Source of the DNA: Kineosporia mesophila
GTDB taxonomy: Bacteria; Actinomycetota; Actinomycetes; Actinomycetales; Kineosporiaceae
Reading direction: 5' to 3'
Length of the DNA: 64,000 nucleotides
NCBI RefSeq assembly: GCF_021129235.1
Contig: NZ_JAJOMA010000016.1
Coordinates: forward strand, 62,001-126,000
The notes below the pieces were generated by a model. It did no database searches and was not told the origin of the DNA. It saw nothing but the letters and a program-made list of their open reading frames with translations. A program made the position numbers and the translations under genes. Below, piece after piece: positions 15,661 through 24,080 of this stretch; the first letter of the stretch is position 1; the number at the start of each line of letters is the position of its first letter.

Positions 15661-16670
15661 GCAACCCGTTCGTGGTCGTGGCGGTGACCTTCGCGCTGAT
15701 CGCCCTGTCCGCCTTCTTCGTGGCGATCGAGTTCGCCCTGCTGGCCGCCCGCCGCCACCGGCTCGAAGACCTGGCCACGTCGAGCCGTTCGGCCCGGGCC
15801 GCGCTGCGCAGCTCGAGTGAGCTGACCGTGCTGCTGGCCGGTTCGCAGCTGGGCATCACGGCCTGCACCCTGGCCCTCGGCGCGGTCACCAAACCGGCCG
15901 TGCACCACTGGCTCACCCCGCTGTTCGAGCACTGGGGCATGGGTGAGCTGCCCGCCGACGTGGCCGGCTTCGGGCTGGCCCTGATCATCGTCACCTTCCT
16001 GCACCTGGTGGTGGGTGAGATGGCGCCGAAGTCGTGGGCGATCGCGCACCCGGAGACCTCGGCCGTGCTGCTGGCCCTGCCGATGCGGGCGTTCATGGCG
16101 CTCACCCGGCCGCTGCTGAACGGGCTGAACGCGATCGCCAACTGGTGCCTGAGCCAGGTGAACGTCGACCCGGCCGAGCAGGTCGCCTCGGGCCGCGACC
16201 CGGCGGCGCTGCGCAGCCTGGTCGAGCACTCGGCCAGTGTCGGGTCGCTCGAGGCGGGGTACTCGGACCGGCTGAACAACGCCCTGCACCTGGAGACCCT
16301 GACCGTGGGGGACCTGGTGCGACGTGACGGGGGCACGACCAGCGTGCTGCCGGACGCCGACGTGCGGGCCGTGCGGGAGGCCTCCCTGTCGTCGGGCCAC
16401 CTGCGGATCCTGATCGGTGAGGGCGCCACGATGAACGCCGTGGTGCACGTGCGCGACACCCTGCTGGCCCCGGACGACGCCCCCGCGCAGTCCCTGGCCC
16501 GCCCGGTGTACGCGCTGCCGGCGCAGACCAAGGTGTTCCAGGCGATGAACCAGATGCGGGAGACCCGCAGTCACCTGGCCACGGTGACGGACGGCGGCCA
16601 GTTCGTCGGGGTCATCACCCTGTCGGACCTGCTGGCGCGGCTGTTCCCGGAGTCCGAGTCGGCGATCTGA
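15657..16670 (+). CDS. Second CNNM/CBS membrane protein, short form
   Basis: A 337-residue paralogue of the upstream gene lacking the CorC_HlyC domain. The DUF21 membrane region (about 1-150) has 'FFVAIEFALLAARRHRLEDL' and 'VVGEMAPKSWAIAHPETSAV'. A CBS pair follows (about 215-335, 'LATVTDGGQFVGVITLSDLL'). The ATG overlaps the previous stop (ATGA). The two proteins probably assemble as a heteromer, inferred from constant adjacency and from CNNM proteins being dimers. Substrate not determined. Confidence 0.88.
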   Translation: MSNPFVVVAVTFALIALSAFFVAIEFALLAARRHRLEDLATSSRSARAALRSSSELTVLLAGSQLGITACTLALGAVTKPAVHHWLTPLFEHWGMGELPADVAGFGLALIIVTFLHLVVGEMAPKSWAIAHPETSAVLLALPMRAFMALTRPLLNGLNAIANWCLSQVNVDPAEQVASGRDPAALRSLVEHSASVGSLEAGYSDRLNNALHLETLTVGDLVRRDGGTTSVLPDADVRAVREASLSSGHLRILIGEGATMNAVVHVRDTLLAPDDAPAQSLARPVYALPAQTKVFQAMNQMRETRSHLATVTDGGQFVGVITLSDLLARLFPESESAI

Positions 16671-16723
16671 CCGGGCCACGGGTCACGGGAGGGCCGGGAG
16701 AGAGTTGAGGGAGAATGGCGGAC

Positions 16724-17239
16724 ATGGCGCCGTACCGGATCTGTTTTGTCTGCACGGGCAACATCTGCCGTTCTCCCTCGGCCGAGGTGATCGCACGGGC
16801 CCGCATCCATGACGCCGGGCTGGCCGCGCAGGTCGACTCGACGGGTCTCGACAGCTATCACGTGGGTGACGGCGCCGACGAGCGCGCGGTGTGGGCGCTG
16901 AAGCGGGCCGGGTACGACGGCAGCGAGCACGTGGCCCAGCAGTTCCACGAGGGTCTGTTCGCCGAGCGCGACCTGATCGTCGCCCTCGACCGCGGCCACT
17001 TCCGGCAGCTGCACGCGATGGCGCCCGACGCGGAGTCGGCGGCGAAGATCCGGCTGCTGCGCTCGTTCGACTTCGACCTGGAAGACGTGCCCGAAGACGA
17101 CCGGCGCATCGACGTGCCCGACCCGTACTACGACCGCAGCGCCGAGAACTCCGAGTTCGTCGAGATGATCGAGCAGATCGAGGCCGCGGTCGACGGCATC
17201 GTCGACTACCTCGACGAGCGTCAGGGGCACCCCGCCTAA
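16724..17239 (+). CDS. Low-molecular-weight protein-tyrosine-phosphatase family (possible deglycation phosphatase)
   Basis: A 171-residue LMW-PTP. The active-site loop 'CTGNICRSPSAEV' follows the first strand (C-x5-R-S), and the catalytic aspartate lies in 'VPDPYYD' (about 126-132). I prefer the ATG at 16724 because GAGGGAG lies 10 bases upstream; the ATG at 16715 would be only 1 base from it. The next gene, one base-pair junction away, is a fructosamine-kinase family member. That adjacency is known for bacterial and plant LMW-PTPs that dephosphorylate ribulosamine 5-phosphates on proteins, so a protein-repair role is as likely as phosphotyrosine signalling. Confidence 0.92.
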   Translation: MAPYRICFVCTGNICRSPSAEVIARARIHDAGLAAQVDSTGLDSYHVGDGADERAVWALKRAGYDGSEHVAQQFHEGLFAERDLIVALDRGHFRQLHAMAPDAESAAKIRLLRSFDFDLEDVPEDDRRIDVPDPYYDRSAENSEFVEMIEQIEAAVDGIVDYLDERQGHPA

Positions 17240-18010
17240 ATGGTCTTCACCAAGCAGGACCCGAACGCGCCGGCCGGTTTCTACCCGGTCGAGGCGGCCG
17301 GGCTGCGCTGGCTCGGCGAAGCCACCCCGTCCGGTGGTACCCCGGTGGCCGACGTACTCGAGGTGACCGACTCGTCCATTGTTCTGCCCCGCTACCCCAC
17401 TGTGAGCCCGACACCCGAGGCGGCCCGCGAGTTCGGCCGCCGGCTCGCCCTCACACACGGCGCGGGGGCACCGCACCACGGGTGCGCGCCTCCCGGTGTC
17501 GCCGACGGGTTCATCGCCACGCTGCCCCTGCACCACCTCACCCAACCCCCGCCGCACTGGGGTGACTTCTACGCGCGCTGCCGCGTGGAGCCCTTCGCGC
17601 GCGCCGCGGAGGCTTCCGGAGGGCTGAGTGGGAGCGGGCTCAACCTCGTCCTCAAGCTCTGCGACCGACTGCGCGAAGGCGACCCGGCCCTCATCGGCCC
17701 GGAAGCGAAACCCGCCCGGCTGCATGGAGATCTGTGGTCGGGCAACATATTGTGGACGTCGGCGGGCACCGTGGTCATCGATCCCGCCGCCCACGGTGGT
17801 CACCCGGAGACCGATCTGGCCATGCTCACCCTGTTCGGCCTGCCCCATCTGGAGATCGTGATCGACGGATACCAGGAGACAGCACCTTCGGCGGACGGCT
17901 GGAGGGACCGCGTGTCCCTGCACCAGGTGCACCCGTTGCTGGTGCATGCGGTGTTGTTCGGGGCGTCGTACGGAGAGCAGGCGGCGCGGGTGGCGCGGTC
18001 GTATGTCTGA
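17240..18010 (+). CDS. Fructosamine/ketosamine-3-kinase family protein
   Basis: A 256-residue kinase of the FN3K family, which phosphorylates sugar adducts on protein amines so that they fall off. The catalytic motif 'LHGDLWSGNIL' lies at about residues 160-170, followed by 'VVIDPAAHGGHPETDLAML', the metal-binding aspartate and family-specific 'GHRE.DLAM' stretch. The N-terminal 'EAAGLRWLGEA' is typical of bacterial members. It directly abuts the phosphatase stop (ATG follows TAA), implying joint action. Bacterial members usually prefer ribulosamines and erythrulosamines. Confidence 0.88.
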   Translation: MVFTKQDPNAPAGFYPVEAAGLRWLGEATPSGGTPVADVLEVTDSSIVLPRYPTVSPTPEAAREFGRRLALTHGAGAPHHGCAPPGVADGFIATLPLHHLTQPPPHWGDFYARCRVEPFARAAEASGGLSGSGLNLVLKLCDRLREGDPALIGPEAKPARLHGDLWSGNILWTSAGTVVIDPAAHGGHPETDLAMLTLFGLPHLEIVIDGYQETAPSADGWRDRVSLHQVHPLLVHAVLFGASYGEQAARVARSYV

Positions 18011-18620
18011 AAACCACCGGCCGGAGATGACCGCCCCTCGCGGCGCCGTGACCAGTCTGCCCGCGCGCCGCTGGCCCCGGCGACTGGCGATCTTCCTCGT
18101 GGTGGCGGTGCTGGTGATCGTGCCGACCGGCGGGCGGCTGTACTCGTTCCCGCACACCGACACGCTGGCGGACGGTGAGACGGTCGACGCGATCCTGGCC
18201 CTCGGCGGGCGCACCGAGACGGCCCTCTACGCACAGCAACTGGTGGAGCAGGGCGGGGCATCGGTGCTGATCGTGTCCGACCCGTACCCCACAGACGATC
18301 CGGATTTCCAGCCGGTGCACGATCTGTGTGCCTCGAAACCGACCGATTATCAGCTGATCTGCTTCCGCCCCGACCCGATGACCACCCGGGGGGAGGCCCG
18401 CGAACTGGGGCGCCTGGCGCAGGAGAACGACTGGGACCGGGTGGGCGTGGTGGCGGCCAAGTATCACATCAGCCGCACCCGGTCGATCGTGGACCGTTGC
18501 TACCCGGGCACTTTGCTGATGATCGAGGCGCCGCTGAGCATTCGCCCCCTGAACTGGACCTACCAGTACGTGCGCCAGACCCTGGGTTACGTGAAGGTCG
18601 CGCTGCAGGACGGCTGCTAG
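18003..18620 (+). CDS. DUF218 (YdcF/SanA-like) membrane-anchored protein
   Basis: A 205-residue protein with a single N-terminal membrane anchor (about 31-49, 'RLAIFLVVAVLVIVPTGGRL') and an extracytoplasmic DUF218 domain: 'DAILALGGRTETALYAQQL', 'MTTRGEARELGRLAQENDWD' and 'VVAAKYHISRTRSIVDRCY'. This family includes SanA and YdcF, linked to envelope integrity, but its reaction is unknown. The start overlaps the previous stop by 8 nt; the exact ATG is uncertain (another is at 18027). The C-terminus overlaps the convergent LuxR gene by 4 nt. Confidence 0.85.
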   Translation: MSENHRPEMTAPRGAVTSLPARRWPRRLAIFLVVAVLVIVPTGGRLYSFPHTDTLADGETVDAILALGGRTETALYAQQLVEQGGASVLIVSDPYPTDDPDFQPVHDLCASKPTDYQLICFRPDPMTTRGEARELGRLAQENDWDRVGVVAAKYHISRTRSIVDRCYPGTLLMIEAPLSIRPLNWTYQYVRQTLGYVKVALQDGC

Positions 18621-19282
18621 AGCAGACCGGCCCTCAGTGCGTAGGCCACGGCGTGGGATCGATTGCGCAGGCCCAGCCGGGCCATCACGCCGGACAGGAT
18701 GTTCTTCACCGTGCGCTCGGAATACTGCATGCGCTCGGCAATCTCGGCAGTGTCGAGGCCGTCGGCGATCAGGGCGAGCACCTCTACCTCACGGCGTTCC
18801 AGGCCCGACGGGGTGAGGCCGCGAGGGATCAGCACCACCCGCTGGAGCTCGGCCATGTCGCGCACCAGACGGCTCTGTACCTCGCGGGGCAGGTCGCTGT
18901 CACCGGTGGAGATCGTGCGGATCAGCGCGGTGAACCGGTTGGAGGTGACCTGGGAGCGCCAGAGCACGCCGCGCAGGCCCACTTCCACCGCCGTGAGCAG
19001 GTCGACCTCACCGAAACGCTCGATGATCGTGGCGATCGGCAGGTCCCGACCGGCCACCAGATCGCGGATCTGGCGCAGCAACTGGGCGGAGAGGGCGTTG
19101 GCGACCACCACCAGCACATCCGCCTCGGCCAGACGGTTCATCGGTTGCAGGATCAGCTCGGACCGCCGGCCGACCAGGTTGACCACACCGGCCTCGTCGA
19201 GCTGATCAGCCGCCAGCACACTGATGCGCAGCAGCGACGTGCCCGGGGCCGGGGTGATGGTGCCGCTCGGGGTGGGTATCAC
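18617..19282 (-). CDS. LuxR-type transcriptional regulator with degenerate receiver
   Basis: A 221-residue regulator. Its C-terminal LuxR/NarL helix-turn-helix spans about 160-221 ('LERREVEVLALIADGLDTAE', 'SERTVKNILSGVMARLGLRN'). The N-terminal ~130 residues have receiver-like strands ('LLRISVLAADQLDEAGVVN') but no acidic pocket or phospho-aspartate in the usual place, so activation is probably not by phosphorylation. The GTG overlaps the upstream paralogue's stop by 4 nt. It is a tandem duplicate of that gene (same HTH, same 'GV.WRS' segment). Confidence 0.88.
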   Translation of the reverse strand: MIPTPSGTITPAPGTSLLRISVLAADQLDEAGVVNLVGRRSELILQPMNRLAEADVLVVVANALSAQLLRQIRDLVAGRDLPIATIIERFGEVDLLTAVEVGLRGVLWRSQVTSNRFTALIRTISTGDSDLPREVQSRLVRDMAELQRVVLIPRGLTPSGLERREVEVLALIADGLDTAEIAERMQYSERTVKNILSGVMARLGLRNRSHAVAYALRAGLL

Positions 19283-19956
19283 AGAACGCCCTTTCGCCAG
19301 GCGTAGGCCATGGCCTGGGTACGGTTGCGCAGACGCAACCGGGAAGTGACCGCGAACAGTGTCTTCTGCACCGTGCGCTCGGAATATTGCAGGCGTCGGG
19401 CAATCTCGGGGATGGCAAGCCCTTCGGCGAGTAGTCTCAGCACATCGGCCTCACGCCCGTGCGGGGCACTTTCGGCCGCGTCCGGGGCGTGCAGACGGCG
19501 GTGCTCGTCCAGGTCGTGCACCAGCCGGGCCGCCAGTCGCCGGTGCGAGACCGGGTGCGTGACGAGGGCGTGGACGTCGGTGATCTCCGCGACCAGTCGC
19601 TGGGCGGAGATGTCGCTGCGCCAGAGGCAGGCCACCACACCCAGCGCGGACAGTCGTTCCTGGGCCTCGTCGCCCGGCGTGTCGAGCACCGCCAGGACCG
19701 GCAGCGGCCGGGCCCGGGTGGCGGCGCGGACGACGTCGGCGATCTGCGGATCCGGCCGGGGCGCGACCAGCACGATCAGGTGGGCGTCGCCGGCCCGGGA
19801 GACCGGCACCAGGCGCAGACGAGGATGCTCCGCGAGCATGCCCTCCACCCCGGCCTGACTCAGCGGGTCGGCCGCGACCAGCACGATCCGCACCTGACTG
19901 ACCCGGGGCACCGGCGCGACCTCGACCAGGTACGGGGCTACCTGCGCCCGGCTCAT
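19279..19956 (-). CDS. LuxR-type transcriptional regulator, tandem paralogue
   Basis: A 225-residue protein with the same layout as its downstream neighbour. A pseudo-receiver ('VSQVRIVLVAADPLSQAGVE', 'IADVVRAATRARPLPVLAVL') precedes a LuxR HTH ('READVLRLLAEGLAIPEIAR', 'SERTVQKTLFAVTSRLRLRN'). The usual phosphorylated Asp is replaced in a 'HLIVLVAPRPDP' strand. I take the ATG at 19956, which has GGAGG 7 bases upstream, over the longer frame at 20037. Divergent from the NIT-domain kinase at 20299; whether they form a circuit is unknown, since no phospho-acceptor is visible. Confidence 0.88.
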   Translation of the reverse strand: MSRAQVAPYLVEVAPVPRVSQVRIVLVAADPLSQAGVEGMLAEHPRLRLVPVSRAGDAHLIVLVAPRPDPQIADVVRAATRARPLPVLAVLDTPGDEAQERLSALGVVACLWRSDISAQRLVAEITDVHALVTHPVSHRRLAARLVHDLDEHRRLHAPDAAESAPHGREADVLRLLAEGLAIPEIARRLQYSERTVQKTLFAVTSRLRLRNRTQAMAYAWRKGVL

Positions 19957-20298
19957 CGCGAGACCTCCATCGAGCACCCTCCGCGTCGTTCGCCGGTCCT
20001 TTCTCCCATCACGCGACAGAGGCTCGAACTGGTTCAAAACATTACGAGAGGCGTACTTGAAACATCACACAGCGTTGCCCGAGCACCGACTCCTACCGTG
20101 ACCCGATCGGTAAATCAAGACAGAAATTCAAAGTTGGACTTTTCGTGCAGACCTCTTGCCAATCACATTTTGTAACAATGCGTTCCATATCGGTTAAGTC
20201 GGCTGCGGCAACATCATGGGCGGACAAGGGGTTTACCCCCGCACCACGAGGCACTTGACGTGCCGGATCCGCCGCACTGCTTCCCGAGAGGCTGCCTC
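19957..20298. other. Divergent regulatory region, no gene
   Basis: This 342-bp gap separates the LuxR pair from the NIT-domain kinase. The part at 20095-20200 is noticeably richer in A/T than its surroundings (for example around 20110-20140 and 20160-20200, with TTTTGTAACAA near 20167), as expected for promoters in both directions. I could not fix individual -10/-35 boxes with confidence, and saw no RNA gene. Confidence 0.5.
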
Positions 20299-22341
20299 AT
20301 GGTTCGACTGCTCGCGCACCGCCGTCCCACGATCCGGCGGCAGTTGCTCGCCATCGTGCTGGTTCCCTCGATCACCCTGATCGCGGTAGCGCTGACCGTC
20401 ACGGGCTACCTCGCCGTCGACGCCCGGAACAGTAGTTCCCTGCAGAAGTCGGTGTCGGACGCCTCCGCACCGGCGGCCCAGGCCATCCTCGGCCTCCAGG
20501 AGGAGCGCCGCCTGTCGATGACCCTCCTGGCCGGCGGTCAACGGGCCGGGCTCGACGGGGCCCGGCAGCAGGTGGACACCTCCCTGACCGACCTGGCTGC
20601 CGTGATCGGCCCGCTGATCACGAATTCCGACTCCACCTCCGTGCAACGCCAGATGGGCGCGCTGACTCAGCAGGGCGACCAGATGACCAAGCTGCGGGCC
20701 GGGGTCGACTCCGGCCAGGTCGACATCCCCACCACCTACCTGGCCTACGGTCAGGTGATATCCGCGTTCGGCGCCAGTCTGCGCACCGCCACCCAGGAGG
20801 CCCCGAACGCTCCCTCCGCCTACGACCAGCTGACCTCGGTCGACCTCTTCTACGGGGCCGAGTCGCTCTGGCGCAGCACGAGTCTCACCGAGGTGGCGAT
20901 GCTCGGCGGAAACCTGCCGGACACCCTGGCCGCGGACTTCCAGCAGCGCTTCGGCGCGTACCACTCCCAGCTGGCCTCCCTGGGCGAAGTGCTCGGCGAC
21001 AGCGAGCGCGCCCAGTTGCAGACCCTGATGAGCGGCGCGAACTGGCGGCTGCTCGACCAGACCCAGACGGCGCTGAGCCGGCAACTGGCCGAGGGGAGCA
21101 AGCTCCCGAAGAACTGGTCCCCGGTCACGCTCGACCAGTGGCGGGCAGCTGTGGCCCAGGTCGGTGAGCAGCTCGCCTCGCTCTACGGGCAGCACGCCCA
21201 GAACGCGGCCGACCGCAGCGCGACGACCGTGCACGACGAGGAGGTGCGGGCCTGGACGGTCGGCGCGATCCTGCTGATGGCGGGGCTTCTCGTGGTGCTG
21301 GTGGCGGTGCAGATGTCGGGGCGGGTGGCGCAGCGGCTGCGGAACCTGCGTGACGACACCCGGCGGATGGCCGGCAGCAAGCTGCCGGAAGCCGTCGAGC
21401 TGTTGCGCCACGGCAAGGAACCGGGCACCACGATCTCGCCGCTGCGCCACGGTGACGACGAGATCGGTGAAGTGGCGCAGGCCTTCAACGAGGCGCAGGA
21501 TATGGCCGTGCGGGCGGCGGCGGAGGAGGCGAAGTCCCGGGCCGGTACGCGTGACGTGTTCCTGAACATCGCCCGCCGGACCCAGGGCATCGCCTACCAG
21601 CAGCTGAAGCTCCTCGACCAGGCCCAGGAGCACGTCGAGGACCCGGTCCACCTGAAACTGCTCTTCCAGCTGGATCACCTGGCCACCCGGGCCCGGCGGC
21701 ACGCCGAGAACCTGGTCATCCTGGGCGGCAAGCAGCCCGGCCGGCGCTGGAGCCGCCCGGTGCCGCTGATCGACGTGGTGCGGGGAGCGACCGGCGAGAC
21801 GATCAACTACGAGCAGGTGGTGGCCCGCCGGATCCCGGACGTCTCCATCGCCTCCGACCGGGCCGCCGACGTCATCCACATCCTGGCCGAACTCATCGAC
21901 AACGCCACCAGTTTCGGACCTCCCGGATCCACCGTGGAGGTGAGCGGCGAGATGGTCGGCAAGGGCATGGTGGTCGAGATCGAGGACCGCGGCCTGGGCA
22001 TGAGCGCCGACCAGCGGGAGCAGCTGAACCGTCAGCTGATCGAGGTCCCGGACTTCGGCGACGTGGCCCTGTCGTCCGACACCCGGCTCGGCCTGTTCGT
22101 CGTGGGCCGGCTGGCGAGCCGTCACGACATCCGGATCACCCTGCGGGAGTCGCTCTCCTACGGCGGCACGATCGCCGTGGTGCTGCTGCCGACGTCCGTG
22201 CTGGTCGGGCCCCCGACCCCGATCAGCCCTCCCACCGGTGGTTTTCCGATGATGAACAGTGGTGCCATCCAGATGCCGGGCGTGTCCCAGGCGCAGCTCT
22301 TCCGCGCTTCCGCCACCCCGAGCGGCGTGCAGGAAACGTGA
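20299..22341 (+). CDS. NIT-domain sensor histidine kinase-like protein
   Basis: A 680-residue membrane sensor. TM1 at about 18-40 ('QLLAIVLVPSITLIAVALTV') precedes an extracytoplasmic NIT (nitrate/nitrite-sensing) domain to about 310, with the characteristic 'LGLQEERRLSMTLLAGG'. TM2 follows (about 316-337) with a HAMP-like segment and helical region ('RTQGIAYQQLKLLDQAQEHV'). Last is HATPase_c with N box 'ELIDNATSFGPPGS' and G1 'EDRGLGMSADQRE'. The ATG at 20299 has GAGAGG upstream. It is followed by a DUF742 gene 3 bp downstream, so this is a conservon-like unit without the roadblock and GTPase genes. The true ligand is not shown by sequence. Confidence 0.9.
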   Translation: MVRLLAHRRPTIRRQLLAIVLVPSITLIAVALTVTGYLAVDARNSSSLQKSVSDASAPAAQAILGLQEERRLSMTLLAGGQRAGLDGARQQVDTSLTDLAAVIGPLITNSDSTSVQRQMGALTQQGDQMTKLRAGVDSGQVDIPTTYLAYGQVISAFGASLRTATQEAPNAPSAYDQLTSVDLFYGAESLWRSTSLTEVAMLGGNLPDTLAADFQQRFGAYHSQLASLGEVLGDSERAQLQTLMSGANWRLLDQTQTALSRQLAEGSKLPKNWSPVTLDQWRAAVAQVGEQLASLYGQHAQNAADRSATTVHDEEVRAWTVGAILLMAGLLVVLVAVQMSGRVAQRLRNLRDDTRRMAGSKLPEAVELLRHGKEPGTTISPLRHGDDEIGEVAQAFNEAQDMAVRAAAEEAKSRAGTRDVFLNIARRTQGIAYQQLKLLDQAQEHVEDPVHLKLLFQLDHLATRARRHAENLVILGGKQPGRRWSRPVPLIDVVRGATGETINYEQVVARRIPDVSIASDRAADVIHILAELIDNATSFGPPGSTVEVSGEMVGKGMVVEIEDRGLGMSADQREQLNRQLIEVPDFGDVALSSDTRLGLFVVGRLASRHDIRITLRESLSYGGTIAVVLLPTSVLVGPPTPISPPTGGFPMMNSGAIQMPGVSQAQLFRASATPSGVQET

Positions 22342-22344
22342 TCC

Positions 22345-22707
22345 GTGGACGATGACGAATTCGTCTGGATGGACGACGCCGGGGGCAAGCTGGTGCGGCC
22401 GTTCTCGGTGGTCCGGGGCCGCACCCGGCCCAGCCACCGCGAGCTGGACCTCTTCCTCATGCTCGAGACCACCGCCGGCCTGAACGACCCGCAGGTGCCG
22501 GACGCCGAGTACCACAAGGTGCTGGCGCTGTGCCGGAACCCGATGTCGGTCGCCGAGGTGGCGGCCTACTCGGGCCTGCCGATGGCGGTGGCCAAGACCA
22601 TCATCAACGACCTCCTGGACAACAACTATCTGACCGCGGGCACCACGGCCCAGGAACGTGACCCACGGCTCCTCATGCTGATCCTCGAAGGGCTGAAGCG
22701 GCTATGA
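22345..22707 (+). CDS. DUF742 protein (CvnC-like)
   Basis: A 120-residue DUF742 protein: 'LVRPFSVVRGRTRPSHRELD' near the start, a winged-helix core ('MSVAEVAAYSGLPMAVAKTI', 'DLLDNNYLTA') and the ending 'LLMLILEGLKRL'. The GTG start is 3 bp after the kinase stop. Compared with the conservon at 205-2524 it has a better preserved winged-helix part. No roadblock or GTPase gene follows; the next gene is an unrelated oxidase. Confidence 0.9.
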   Translation: MDDDEFVWMDDAGGKLVRPFSVVRGRTRPSHRELDLFLMLETTAGLNDPQVPDAEYHKVLALCRNPMSVAEVAAYSGLPMAVAKTIINDLLDNNYLTAGTTAQERDPRLLMLILEGLKRL

Positions 22708-22801
22708 CCAGTTAGGGGTCCGTCCTAGGAGCCCGGCCGGACGGGTGGCAGGATCGCTCCCAGCGCCACGCGGTTGTGGCAGGGATCGAGAGGAACGCGG
22801 C

Positions 22802-24052
22802 ATGACGCTGACCAACTGGGCCGGGAACGTGGTCTTCACCCCGGAACGCTACGTGCGGGCCGACCGGGTGGAGCAGGTGCAGGAGCTCGTCGCCGGGGCT
22901 CCCCGGGTGCGGGTGCTCGGGAGCGGCCACTCGTTCAGCGAGGTCGCGGCCACGGACGGGCTCCTGCTCAGCCTCGAGGACCTGCCGCTGAGCGTGGACG
23001 TCGACACCGCCACCTCCAGTGCCCGGGTCACGGCCAGCGCCCGCTTCGCCCACGTGATGCCCGCCCTGCACGCCGCCGGGCTGGCCCTGCACAACACCGG
23101 ATCGCTGCCGCACATCTCGGTGGCCGGGGCCGCGGCCACGGGGACCCACGGTTCGGGTACGGGTAATCCCTGCCTGGCCGCCGGGGTGATCGGGATCGAG
23201 CTGATCGGGCCGGACGGTGAACTGCGCACGCTCGACACCGGCGACCAGGACTTCCACGGTTCGGTCATCGCGATGGGGCTGGCCGGGGTGGTGACGGCAC
23301 TGACCCTGAAGGCCCAGCCCACCTTCGACGTGCGCCAGTACGTGTACGACGACCTGCCGCTGGACGCCCTGATCGCGGACTTCGACGAGATCATGGGCAG
23401 CGCCTACAGCGTCAGCGCCTTCACCCACTGGCGCCGCCCGGTGATCGACATGCTCTGGCGCAAGCAGCTGGCCTCGGCCCCCGAGCCCCCGGCCGGCTAT
23501 TTCGGCGCCGCCCTGGCGGATTCGCCCCGCCACCCGATCGTCGGCATGCCCACGCAGAACGCCACCCAGCAGCTCGGCGTGCCCGGCCCCTGGCACGAGC
23601 GACTGCCGCACTTCCGGTTCGAGTTCACGCCCTCTCGCGGTGACGAGGTGCAGTCCGAGTACCTGCTGCCCGTCGAGCAGGCCGGGGCCGCGCTGGCCGC
23701 CGTGCACGCGGTGTCGGCGCAGTTCGCGGACGCCCTCCAGGTGGCCGAGATCCGCACGATCGCGGGTGACGACCTGTGGCTCAGCCCCTGCTACGGACGC
23801 ACCACCGTGGCCCTGCACTTCACCTGGGTCGACGACATGAGCAAGGTGACGCCCGCCCTCGCCGCGCTGGAGGGAGCCCTGTCCAACTTCGACGCCCGCC
23901 CGCACTGGGGCAAGGTGTTCGGCCTGGGCCGCGACCGAATTCGCGCCCTCTACCCGCGCCTGGCCGACTTCGAGGAACTGGTGCACCGCACCGACCCGGC
24001 CGGCAAGTTCACCAACGAGTTCACAGCCCGCTACCTGGACCTGAGGAACTAG
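22802..24052 (+). CDS. FAD-dependent alditol oxidase (AldO/xylitol oxidase type)
   Basis: A 416-residue oxidase of the vanillyl-alcohol-oxidase fold that oxidises sugar alcohols such as xylitol or sorbitol at C1, releasing hydrogen peroxide. 'VLGSGHSFSEVAATDG' puts a histidine at residue 43, the position of the covalent FAD-linked His in AldO. 'ISVAGAAATGTHGSGTGN' is the FAD pyrophosphate loop, and the C-terminal 'HWGKVFGLGRDRIRALYPR' and 'DPAGKFTNEFTARYL' match the family end. Start chosen at 22802 (GAGAGG 8 bases upstream). The length equals that of AldO (~418). It fits the pentose-rich neighbourhood. Confidence 0.92.
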   Translation: MTLTNWAGNVVFTPERYVRADRVEQVQELVAGAPRVRVLGSGHSFSEVAATDGLLLSLEDLPLSVDVDTATSSARVTASARFAHVMPALHAAGLALHNTGSLPHISVAGAAATGTHGSGTGNPCLAAGVIGIELIGPDGELRTLDTGDQDFHGSVIAMGLAGVVTALTLKAQPTFDVRQYVYDDLPLDALIADFDEIMGSAYSVSAFTHWRRPVIDMLWRKQLASAPEPPAGYFGAALADSPRHPIVGMPTQNATQQLGVPGPWHERLPHFRFEFTPSRGDEVQSEYLLPVEQAGAALAAVHAVSAQFADALQVAEIRTIAGDDLWLSPCYGRTTVALHFTWVDDMSKVTPALAALEGALSNFDARPHWGKVFGLGRDRIRALYPRLADFEELVHRTDPAGKFTNEFTARYLDLRN

Positions 24053-24080
24053 CGGAAGGAAGGAGGGGCCCTGCCTCGCC

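Noticed and set aside
20233-22515. 760-codon minus-strand frame opposite the NIT-domain kinase
   Set aside because: Low-complexity His/Arg/Gln-rich product with no domain; the plus frame encodes a recognisable kinase.
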